The position numbers were made by a program, and so were the translations under genes. A DNA stretch of 64,000 nt, taken from Callorhinus ursinus. Its lineage: Eukaryota > Chordata > Mammalia > Carnivora > Otariidae. Shown here piece by piece: positions 1 to 9,652 of the stretch. The stretch lies in contig NW_020312894.1 of NCBI RefSeq assembly GCF_003265705.1, forward strand, positions 5,550,334-5,614,333. Reading direction: 5' to 3'. Numbering within the stretch: position 1 is the stretch's first letter; every line of letters starts with the position of its first letter. A model generated the notes under the pieces. That model saw nothing but the letters and a program-made list of their open reading frames with translations. It searched no databases and was not told the DNA's origin.

Positions 1-177
1 AGCAGTTTTCCTCATACAAGGCAGCATATACTTTTCATTGAGAAGAAAGCCGAGTAAGAAGGTTTTGACTTCCATGCTTAACATTCAGTCAGGGAAGCAG
101 GAAATAAGGTGCACTCAAAGGACACAGGGTTAAAAACAACAACACTCTCTATGAAGAACAGAAGACATATTCAAGGC

Positions 178-390
178 AGCAGGATGGTTTAGAGGGTGGG
201 CTCTGGATTTAAAGACTGGCCCTATCACTGCCCAGCTGTGTGTCTTTTGGCAAGTTACCAAACCTTTAGGCTTCAATCTCCCCATCTGTAAAATGGGCAT
301 AAAAACCCAGCTGTCTCAGAGTGCGGCTGTGGGGATTATGGGCATGATTACTGCGCTATCCCCACGGCAGCACTGGGCACACGGCAAGCG
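178..390 (+). repeat. MIR SINE
   Basis: The sequence follows the MIR core: 'gggctctgg', 'ctgtgtgtcttttggcaagttacc', then 'caatctccccatctgtaaaatggg'. It is an ancient tRNA-derived SINE with no reading frame. Confidence 0.85.
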
Positions 391-917
391 TGTCAAAGGC
401 TCATCTGTAGTCCTCAGATGCAAACACGGAACACATCGCAAAGAATGACTGCATTCACTAAAAAATGAAATAAACTCTTCATTCTGAAGCTGGCACTTAA
501 GCAAGAACTTTAAAGAAAACTGAAGGGTCACGAACCCAGATGTCTTGGGATGGCTTGAAGTTTTAGCTAGTTGCTGGCCCAGAGGTAAAAGCTTTTCTTC
601 CAAGACCCAACTGATTCAGCTTCTAAAAACCAATATTGTTCACTCAGCAGAGGGGTCAGCATTTTGGGGCAGTGGGATTCCAGAACGAAGCTTACGGTCA
701 CTGCTGCACGAACATTGACCTACACGCGCCCTTCGCAGCTCACTCGTCTGCTACACACGTTGGCTTGGGACCCTATTCCTACGGAATGCGTCAACTGTGA
801 CAGGAACCTGGGTGGCTCTGAGCCTCGCACAGCCAGAATCTCCACAAATCCAAGTGCCTTCACTTGGTGCCAACACTCCCCCACGTGCATAGACGTGTAC
901 GTGCACCACGCGTTTAC

Positions 918-919
<2 letters not shown>

Positions 920-966
<47 letters not shown>
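920..966. repeat. (AC)n microsatellite
   Basis: About 47 bp of uninterrupted AC dinucleotide. It is likely polymorphic. Confidence 0.98.
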
Positions 967-967
<1 letters not shown>

Positions 968-2033
968 CCACTCAGCCTCGAAAAGCTCTTGCAGAGGAAA
1001 GCAGTATGGGCTGGATGGCTCGGCCCCAGGGTACTAGGACTTTAGCTGGGACACTTCTGTACCACAATTTATGTACGACACAGACCACAGGGAGTTTATA
1101 TTCACAGTGTGTCCCTTAGCAAGCTGGCTCTTGGAGCTGCAGCCTCCAAACAAGAGAACAGGATGGACTCCCTGCTCCAGACCTGAATTCTATTATCACC
1201 GACACCAGACTTTATCCTCAGAAGTGGCCATCCTAGTGCTTGCAATGAGGACACAGCAGATGTGGCTTCTCCCTCGTAGAGGTTCCCTGCCCCCCAAACA
1301 AGAATTCTCCTCCCTGTGGCGAGATGCAAAGGCTTGGGTCCCAGATGCCACCACACACCTGTGTCTCGGTAACACGGCGGGGCCCTGCAGACGTGCACTA
1401 GTGACCCAGGACACAGGGACAAAGCTGGCTTCACGCGCAGGGAACACGCAATTCTGGAGACCACAGGTCAAGCCACATTCTCAATGAAGAAACAAGAGAA
1501 CACATCGGGAGAAGCTGGACAGAATGTCCAGAGAAGGGGACCCTGAGCACAGTGCTCCACACTTTGAACCAAAGGCCACGTGGCTTTCACCCACATGCAG
1601 GTCTGGGGTGATGCTCAGACATATCAGGGTTGGTAGCAGGAGGCCGATGATGGAATAGAAGGAAGAGGGAATAGGGCGATCATCATGTTAAAACCGAAAA
1701 CAGACCCTCACTCATCGTAATATAGCGCAAATCAACAGGGTGTGGCTGTACTTTTCTGGGATCAGAGGCACAGAATCAAACAGCTTTGAGGTGTGACTCA
1801 CATCTGACCTTTGAAGGAGCAGTCCCCACCCCCAGGGTGCGGAATGGACAGGCTGGGTGCCAGGCCGCGGCGGCCACTCTTGTCAGAAAGATGCAGGTCA
1901 AGTTCACATGTAGTGTCACAAGGTAGAGTACAAAGTCCACACCCTGCACCAGGGCCTGCCTTTGGTTCTGGTCAGCACTGTGACCGGGACGATGATTTCT
2001 TTAATGACATGGCAAGTCATCGTTTGCTGCATC

Positions 2034-2880
2034 GGGGAAAATGCGAACCAAGACCACAGTGAGACACACACCTCTACCACCAGGGCTAAAATGAAAAATA
2101 GTGACCACGGCAAATGCCAGCATGGATGCAGAAGAACGGGATCGTTCTCACACTGCTGGCGAGAATGTAAAATGATACAGCCGTAGTTGGGCAGTTTCTA
2201 TAAACCTAAACGTGGAGCGACCATACAACCCTAGAGTTCTACCCCAGGGCATTTGTGCCAGAGAAATGAACTTATGTTCACACAAAACTCTGTATGCGAA
2301 TGTTCGTGGCAGCTTTATTGGTAATAGCCCCAAAGTGGAAAGGGCCCAGATGTCCTTCGGCAGATGAATGGTTAAACCATCCGTAGCACATCGGTACCAT
2401 GGAACGCCTCTTAGCAATCAAAAGGAACAAACTAGCGATGCACCCAGCAACCTGAATGAACCTCCAGGGAATGAAGCAGAGTGAAAGAAGCCAATCCTGA
2501 AATGTTACATGCCGTATAATTCCATTTACACATCACATTTGAGATGACAAAATTTTAGAAGAGGAGGAAAAATTAGTGGTTGCCCGGGTTTCTCGAGGGT
2601 AGAGGTGGAGGGGCGAGGAGGACATGTAACACATGGACAACAAGAGGGACCCTTGTGTTGGTGGATTCAAGAAGAGGCGCCGCGGCCAAGCACAAATACA
2701 GCAGGAAGATCTGTGTAACCCCACGAATTCTGCCGACACCGAGCCCCTGGCTGCAACATGGAGCTCTAGTTTTGCAAAATGTTATCACTAAGGGAACCTG
2801 GGTAAAGTGTATACAGATCTCTCTGTATTTCTTTTTATAACCGTAATGCCTATGAATCTACAATTATCTCCATAAAAAAT
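2034..2880 (+). mobile_element. Old L1 LINE, ORF2 end and 3' UTR fragment
   Basis: It shows the L1 landmarks in order: 'cacagtgagacacacacctctacc', 'gctggcgagaatgtaaaatgatacagcc', 'agatgtccttcggcagatgaatgg', 'gtgaaagaagccaatcc' and a terminal 'ctacaattatctccataaaaaatg'. The frames are broken throughout, so it is a dead copy. Confidence 0.85.
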
Positions 2881-3463
2881 GCAATAAGGAAGGAGAGGGA
2901 AAAAAGGAGGTCAACAGGAATTTTTCCAGGAATCATGTGGGACTGAGAACCCAGTGATCGTTGTTGGTGCTTACCGAAATTATGGAGCACAAGCGCTGGA
3001 AAGTTAACCAACAGCCTTCACAGGGAAATGATAAACAAGGCACAAGATTAATATTTAATAAGTACGGAGAAAATGCTCACTTTTTAAAGCTGAAATAGGA
3101 GAAATGCAAACACCTTTCAAAAACTGAGACAGAGTGAGAATCACTTGGGCTAATAAACACATGTGGTTAAAATGAGACGGCAAATTGATGGCAAACCGTA
3201 CCCTTGACAGAGGCTGCCCCAGACCAAGGCTAAGGGGGGCTAGGGCTCAGCCCTGTGTTTCTCCAGGAGGCAGAGCCCCGCGTTGGCATAAGGAAATCAC
3301 CCAATCTCCAGGTCTGTTTCTCCAAACAACCGTTTGCATCACAGAATGGCGGGGATGTGTTCCTTGTAGGAGAGCCCCCATGGTATCCAGGCAACACCAC
3401 CGTGCCCAGCAGACATGAATTAGACACCTTGTAAAAGGTGGGAGCTTTTCTCCCTATACTCAC

Positions 3464-3558
3464 TTATTCTGCATCATGTTCATTATCACCCAGTCGAAAG
3501 GGTAGACGTTCTTCCCAATGAGGTTCTTAAACATGATGAATGTTTCCATCAGGAAATC
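3464..3558 (-). CDS. DOCK1: DOCK1 next internal coding exon (95 bp, phase 0-2)
   Basis: On the minus strand a TTTATTTCAG acceptor (3559-3568) opens an exon reading [27 protein letters not shown] and MMQN, then two bases of a Lys codon before the donor GTGAGTATAG (3454-3463). It continues in frame from the exon at 9419-9520 across a 5,860-bp intron. The '[17 protein letters not shown]' block is conserved across the DOCK-A subfamily (DOCK1, DOCK2, DOCK5). 'YPFDWVIMN' is the version I know from DOCK1. The exon lies in the helical scaffold before DHR-2, the domain that loads Rac with GTP. A very long T tract precedes the acceptor. The following exon, expected to begin by completing the Lys codon and then VFLRAIN, was not found in 1-3463, so it must lie beyond the left edge. 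No disabling change is seen. Confidence 0.95.
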
Positions 3559-5043
3559 CTGAAATAAAAAAAAAAAACAAAAAAAAACAGAACATTGCAA
3601 CAGCCCACCAAAGAAAAAGGAGAAAACCAATCCCCTCTTGAATAATTACAGTATAAATGACCTCATTTTTTTTAGCGGAATGAAAACATTCTAAAAAGTA
3701 ATGAAGATGTATTTTACAGGAGCTTTTTTCTTTCTGTTTGCCGGAGCACCTTCTGCCTGTGATAACTTTTTCAGGGATATATTCGGGAACAGGACCTGGG
3801 CGGGTCTCTGTCATAGTCATAAAGAGGAGATCTCCAGGTTACAAATATGCATTCTTTCTGCTTATAAGAAAACATACATTTTGCAAACATAGCATGTAGG
3901 ATTTACTCTAAACGCATTTTTCATTAGGAACAGGGCCTAGCAGGTTGAATATGGGGTAGGAACATCCATTCCTTTTCCTTATGTAATTTACAAATAAAAG
4001 GCTCAAGCGGGAACTCCTGACCATCTGCACCAGCTCTGTTCATCATAAACATCGGAGCATGAGGTCATGTGGCCGCTTTTAGATGGCAGCTATGACCCCA
4101 CAACCTATGCAGTTATGCTTCTGCCAACCTTGGGCATGATCCTCTGCACGTCATGGGTCATTCCCTGCCGTCCTATGCTCCTTCCATGCTGTTAAGACTG
4201 CTCGTGGCATCAGGAAGGGGTACCCGTTTCCTAGGGGCTCCACCCTGTGCCTGTCAGAATTTGGAGAATTTCCTGAACCTGCCGGCTTGGCCCTTGTTCT
4301 GAGCTGAGCAGAACAAAACTAGCGGTTACCCTGAGAAGCACACCTCCCCGAGGAGTCTCCATGCTCCCTCCAGTTGTGGGGTGGGCAGGGGAAAAGCCAC
4401 AGAGGATTCACTTAGAAAAATGAGGCCATGGTCAGAAATTGCCAAATGAGTGGTTATTTCTCATTTATTTAATCTACGGAATCATAATTAGGTGCAACGG
4501 CTGTGAAGCCCAAGGTGATGTACAGAATTTAAGCAGCCAAGAAAGCAACTCTCAGCAAAGTCGTAAACAAATGCTTCTCGCAAAAAGGCAGCAGCTAAAT
4601 TTGACAGCATCAGTAAGCTGCTGGGCCAACTTAAATACTTTCTTTGCAACCTGACCAGCCATGCCGGGTTCTGGCAAGTCATGCCTACTGTGTGCCCCCT
4701 ACCATGAATAAAAAACTCAGGGAGCAACCGTGATCCCCGTTTTACAGCAGAGGCCCCCAGTCAAAGAGAAGATCAGGACCTGGGCCTCTTCAAGAGAGAA
4801 AAGTCAGCCCCACGTCCTCCAGACTCTGCTCACACCAGCTCTGACCGCCAAGCCCGAGTTCACACAGGGCAGGAGCACTCCAGGGGCCCCCAGACACAAT
4901 GGATGGGGGATGTCTCTCCCCAAGGTTAATAACCGCAATTCATATTTCTCCACTTAAGTTTTCCCACTTTGTCAAGAGTTTCACATTTTAATGACCAGGT
5001 TGCATATTTGGCCGGCTGAGTGCCATAATTTAGCCACATCTCT

Positions 5044-5051
5044 ATTTGCAT
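5044..5051. promoter_or_regulatory. Perfect octamer motif ATTTGCAT
   Basis: This is an exact POU/octamer site in repeat-free DNA of the DOCK1 intron, next to 'ccataattta' about 20 bp upstream. It is a motif match only, with no evidence of occupancy. Confidence 0.35.
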
Positions 5052-5514
5052 GAAATTGCTGCCTTTCTTGCTGATCACTCCTCAAAGCCTAATAATTGAG
5101 ATACAGGGTCTGGGTTTTATTATTCTGGAAGAGAAGCATATTTTCCCAACTCCCTTATTTTTTTTTTTTTTCTAGGAAACACAGTCCCATACTTCATTAG
5201 TATGGCTCAGCTGTTAAATTTTGGTACTTTGCTGATCAGACAAAACGCTGCATATTGTGGAGGATGAGGTTTTGTAAGGCGTCCTTGTCCGTCTGCATAA
5301 TTTACTAGCCATGGAGATGGTCCTCACCATGGTCGATGAGGCTTAGCAGACTATGACACTGGCATCTCCAAGTCAACAAGGGGACACAGAGGACTAACAG
5401 AAGATCTTCTGTGAAAATTTCCTCTTTCAGTGCCAATCCATTCCTGCTGTATTTTTCAGTTTGATTATTCACAAGATGCCCCATATAATAAGTGGGCATC
5501 TCTAACAACAGCCA

Positions 5515-5765
5515 TCAGTCCGTCTGCTTCTGTCCATCCCCATCCCCACCCAACCAACCAAACGGCCATCCTCCCTCACCTGGACTGCTGAGGGGACTCC
5601 TGGCCTGTCTGCCCATGTACACTCTTCTCCCTCCTGACCCCCACCCTTGACCCAGAATGGCCTTTTCAAATTGCAAATCTGGCCAAGGCACCAACACTTC
5701 ACAACCTCCCATTTAACCCACAGCCCCAGGGGCTTCCCAATGTTCACAGATTAAAGACACAGTGT
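5515..5765 (+). repeat. L2 LINE 3' fragment
   Basis: The 'cacctggactgctgaggggactcctggc', 'cttttcaaattgcaaatctgg' and 'ggcttcccaatg...cagattaaagac' blocks follow the L2 3' region in order. It is old and has no usable frame. Confidence 0.7.
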
Positions 5766-6539
5766 CTCGACAATCTGAAGGAAACCCTGCTGTGCCAAAG
5801 GAGGACGTGTTCCAGACAAGGACCCTCAATAGATACTAAAGTCATCAGATGAAGAATGGTCAGGGGATTGGACATTGGCCAACGTTTTGTGGATGCCAAA
5901 GCACCAGCCAAAGATCACATGACAATTGTGAAGGGGTACGTATCTTCACAATGGGGAGATCAGGCTGGTAGCCGCTCTCAAACAGGCTATCAAACTGACG
6001 ATCAGTTAACGGTCAGCTCAGCATTCCCACCCTCCCAGTGGGCACAACAGGGAGCACGTAACACCAGCTCTGAAGCTCTCCTGACAAAAGGATGAGCTGG
6101 AACATTAGGCCAAGCTTCCAGCTTGTAGGACATATTGGAGGAATAGAGGAACACGCTGAAAGGCATTTACAAAGCAGCACGAATAAAGACAAGACAGGGT
6201 GAGGGACTTGTTCTAGAAAAAAAGAGAGATGAAGGAGGCACAACCAAGTGCAATGAGTGAATCTGGCCTGGATCCTGATTTGAGGAAGACCCTCATGAAA
6301 GACAAGAAAGACTGGGAAGAACTGAGAAAATCTGAGTATGGATGATTAGGTGTGTTATGTTCTGGAAAGGCAATGAGGCCATTGGGGAAGGTCTTAATTC
6401 TCGAGAGAGGTTTGCTGAACCACTAAGGGAGAGGCATGTTTCTCACACTTAGGGGATGTGGCTGCACAGTGAGTGAAAAAGAGAGATACAGAGGAGGTAG
6501 GTATGCCGAAGTGCTCGCAATTGGTGGATTTGGGTGTTA

Positions 6540-6830
6540 GGAATCATAGTTTTCACTGTACTGTTCTTTCAGGTTCTCTGTACGGTTGGTTTTTCGTGAC
6601 AAACAGGGGAAGGAGTACAAGTAAAACTGGAGGAATGCACATGAGATCCATGGACCATAGTGATGTCGGCATTCGGTTTGGATCCGGCACTATAGTTCCG
6701 CAAGACGTTTCCACTGGGGAAACTGGATATGGTATTACTTTGTACAGCCACATGTGACCACAATTATCTCAAAAAGTTTACTCAAAAAACAAATGCTTGA
6801 AAAAATAATTTTAAAACAATGAGGAGCGAA
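6540..6830 (+). mobile_element. Old L1M 3' UTR fragment
   Basis: 'actatagttccgcaagacgtt', 'ccactggggaaactgg' and 'caattatctcaaaaagttt' match the 3' UTR pattern shared by L1M subfamilies. Confidence 0.7.
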
Positions 6831-6933
6831 CAAATGGTGTAAAAAGTTGAAAACAAACAAGCGAAGAACACAGTTTCTCAGCATGGCGTACGGGGTCCTG
6901 TCCAGGCCCATCCCCACCTTGGTCCTCTCCCTG

Positions 6934-6955
6934 CCCCTCCCACCCCCCACCCCCT
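6934..6955 (-). other. G-quadruplex motif on the DOCK1 sense strand
   Basis: C runs of 4, 3, 6 and 5 separated by single bases on the plus strand give four G runs with very short loops on the minus strand, which is the sense strand of the DOCK1 transcript. Confidence 0.5.
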
Positions 6956-6994
6956 GCAAAGCCTCCTGTACATGACACCCCACCTCCTACCTGC

Positions 6995-7262
6995 ATGGCT
7001 CTGCCTTCTATTCCTCAATATTCCACAATCCTTTCCTCCACAAAGGCTTTCTCACCAGCTGACTCAGTCCAGTCTGGCTACTTTATAAGGACCATTCCTT
7101 TGCAATGTGGGCAATGGGGGTTGGTTGGAAGGACTCCCTGATTAACTGTGATGTTCCCCACCAGACTACAGGGGCACGAGAGCAGGCCTGTCTGCTTTGC
7201 CCACTACTTCCTCCCCTGTGCGACCATAAAGTTGATGCTCAGTAAGTAATTACTGAGTGACT
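6995..7262 (+). repeat. L2 LINE 3' end
   Basis: 'ccagactacaggggcacgagagcaggcctgtctgc' and 'gttgatgctcagtaagtaattactgagtga' correspond to the terminal L2 blocks. Confidence 0.75.
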
Positions 7263-8580
7263 TCATTGAGAAAGGATTCTGCGCTCCCCAGACTCATTAT
7301 CCAGTGACAGTACCTTCACTATGGCTTCATTTACAAGGAAATGGTCAAAAGAAATAGACGTGTTCAGCACAAGGCTCCTCCTCCCACTGAGGATGCCGCA
7401 GGTCACCCTGAGGCGCGCTCTGTCCTGAGAGTCTGGAACCATACATGCCCATTCTTTTTCTTTTCTGGATCATTCTGCCTTACGCTGCGCTCCCTCCTCT
7501 CCCTGGCTCGGGGCCTGAGGGGCCATTTGAGAGACTGTACAAGTAACAGCACTGAGGCATAGGACTTTGGCATTGACAGTAACTGTGGTTTTCTATGGGA
7601 ATCACTCATCCAACCAAACAAGGGCTAAATCTGAAAACCTGAAACAGCGCTTGTTACAAGGACGTAGTCCCGAGAAAATGGACTGGGCCATTTTCATATC
7701 GCAGTACTAACTAACTTTCAATTATTTAACACAAAATGATCTCTCATTTTTGTGAGTGGTTGTCAGAGTAGAAAAATAGTCAAATACTTTCTATGTACAG
7801 TTAATGGATAGGAACACACTTTACAAAGGTTCTGACAGATTAACAACAATAAAAAAGGTCTACAATCCTTGCAATATGAACTCGTGATAGCCAAACCACA
7901 AATGCCATTTTATAATGGAAATCAAATCGTCTGCAAATAATTGATTTTCTGAACTGCTGTGTCTAAAGAAAAAAACTCCCTCGGGAAATCAGGACCACAA
8001 CATGTAGTAAGTATCTGATCATCTGCTCCAAGCAAGGAGAGAGGGAACACACTTGGAATTCAGCAAATTATAGTCATTTTTAAAAACCACGCTGTAGAAT
8101 CACGTTTCACAAGGCACTAAAGCTTCCCTACCAACGGGACCTCTTAATAGTTCAGATGAAATATTTTTCGTGGTTTGCATGTGTGGATTTGGATCACACG
8201 ACTAATCTGATAAAGAGTAAATGATTAATTGGAGCCCTAAGTATTCAAGACGGGTAATGCTTCTCATTCTAAAAACTGTATTATTCAGCCTGGAATGCCA
8301 TCTAGGAAATTGTTCATATAGGTTCAGCTACAACTCTCCTTCCACTGACCCAAACAGGGCTGAGGGATACAGTTAAGATTTCACTGGTTGCATGGAACGT
8401 TCCACGTATCAAATATGATTTCACTGCGCTGTAACTGCTGAGGAATGATAGGGGTACAAGTGTAATGCAGATCATATACCTGAGCAACCCCTCCTTTAAG
8501 CTGCACGTCCAGATTTTTGAAAAGAACTAAACACCCAGAGATACAAACACATATACATTCTCTCGTTCCTTCACTTTCAT

Positions 8581-8696
8581 TTAAGAAAAACTGCTATGAT
8601 ATTAAGGTGTAGACCCATTTTTGTCTCCTTAGAAATTTAAGGAAAACTGCTATGATATTAAGGTGTTGACCCATTTTTGTCTCCTTAGAAATTTAA
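8581..8696. repeat. Two-copy tandem duplication, 56-bp unit
   Basis: Copy 1 runs 8581-8636 and copy 2 runs 8637-8692, with the match continuing to 8696. They differ at about two positions (A586/G642, and GTGTAG versus GTGTTG). An (AC)n tract follows directly. Confidence 0.95.

Positions 8697-8698
<2 letters not shown>

Positions 8699-8736
<38 letters not shown>
8699..8736. repeat. (AC)n microsatellite
   Basis: About 38 bp of pure AC dinucleotide directly after the 56-bp tandem duplication. Confidence 0.98.
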
Positions 8737-8738
<2 letters not shown>

Positions 8739-9418
8739 AGAGTGGCAACAATTAATAAGGACACTTTTTATTGAAATAATCCTTTAGAAAATAATCATTA
8801 AATGCATTCTTCTTCCCCTCCCTTAGTTAGGTAGATATAATGATGTGAAGTGTCACCAATGTTGTTCTGGAAACACTAGTAGCATTTGCTGGGTCCTATA
8901 GGAATCTAAGGGTCTCAGAAATGATATCTGTGTTACTAGACCCCAGAGTTTAGGTCAACAGCTTTACGGAAGACATGTGCCGTCTGGCCATGGGACTTCA
9001 GGTCGTTAGGGAGGTGGTTCCTAAGCACTAACTTCCCCTCTATTACGCTTCTCCTTAATTAAGCTGTATCATAGTTGTTTTGAGGATGGCTAGAGAATTA
9101 TTTGGAGAAATGCTGATGAGCTCCCATGATTGGAGCTAATTAATACCAGAGTATAATTTAAAGCTGAAAAGACTCTCTGGCTTCTGCTATTGGCCAACAA
9201 GTCCATGTGTTGGGACCCTCATCTTCTTAGAAACACGGCTTCCCTTGCCACATGGTTTCTCAAACCAATTGGAGCCAAATCCCCGTTCAAAATCATACTT
9301 AAAATGGAAATACTGACACCAGTGTTTTGCCTAAAATGCTGACCCCCAAACACGGTCATACGAAAAGGGTCGTATGAAAAGGGCTACACTATGAAAAAGT
9401 GTAACTTCTTACACTCAC

Positions 9419-9520
9419 CACAACATCAGTCCTCATTTTCCCGAAAGTCTTGATCAAATGGGCGTAATGATAATCTTCCATTTGTCGTAAAATAGCTGTC
9501 ATACAAGCCACAAAGTTTCC
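9419..9520 (-). CDS. DOCK1: DOCK1 internal coding exon (102 bp, phase 0-0)
   Basis: Read on the minus strand, a CTGCAG acceptor at 9521-9526 is followed by 34 in-frame codons starting GNFVACMTAILRQ, then MEDYHYAHLIKTFGK and ending RTDVV. The donor is GTGAGTGT (9411-9418). The peptide is that of DOCK1 (DOCK180), the atypical Rac1 exchange factor that works with ELMO at the plasma membrane in engulfment, migration and myoblast fusion. The segment falls near residue 1000 of a protein of about 1,865 residues, in the helical region between the lipid-binding DHR-1 domain and the catalytic DHR-2 domain, so it holds no catalytic residue. 'YHYAHLIKTF' and 'GKMRTDVV' favour DOCK1 over its paralogues DOCK2 and DOCK5 as I remember them. 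Both ends are phase 0, and the exon reads directly into the one at 3464-3558. No stop or frameshift is seen. Confidence 0.95.
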
Positions 9521-9637
9521 CTGCAGAGGAATCAAAAGAAACAATTAGATGGGGAGAGAACACCACTCATAGGAAACGTTGGTATCAACTAAGAGTCCGT
9601 CGTGGAAGTGGTCAAGGAGAAGCAACTGGGCGTGGGC

Positions 9638-9652
9638 GGGGGGGGGGGGGGG
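9638..9652. repeat. G15 homopolymer
   Basis: Fifteen consecutive G bases about 120 bp from the acceptor of the DOCK1 exon at 9419-9520, followed at once by the near-palindrome CCCGAATTCCGGG. Confidence 0.95.

Larger units (their letters stand above)
1..3463 (-). other. DOCK1: DOCK1 intron, downstream of the 3464-3558 exon (partial)
   Basis: This is transcribed on the minus strand as intron, inferred from the donor at 3454-3463. It contains a MIR (178-390), an (AC)n tract (920-966) and an old L1 3' part (2034-2880). I recognise nothing in 391-919, 967-2033 or 2881-3453. Short reading frames there, including one that encodes the AC repeat, have no exon signals or family match. Confidence 0.85.
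3559..9418 (-). other. DOCK1: DOCK1 intron between the two exons (5,860 bp)
   Basis: Its boundaries are a GTGAGTGT donor and a TTTATTTCAG acceptor, both on the minus strand. It holds two L2 3' fragments, an old L1 tail, a 56-bp tandem duplication with an adjoining (AC)n, and a perfect octamer motif at 5044-5051. I recognise nothing coding or repetitive in 3592-5000, 5052-5514, 5766-6539, 7263-8580 or 8737-9410. Of these, 4970-5130 is repeat-free, AT-rich DNA with a regulatory look. Confidence 0.9.

Noticed and set aside
664..1119. 151-codon frame with a run of Thr-His
   Set aside because: The run is the (AC)n microsatellite being translated.
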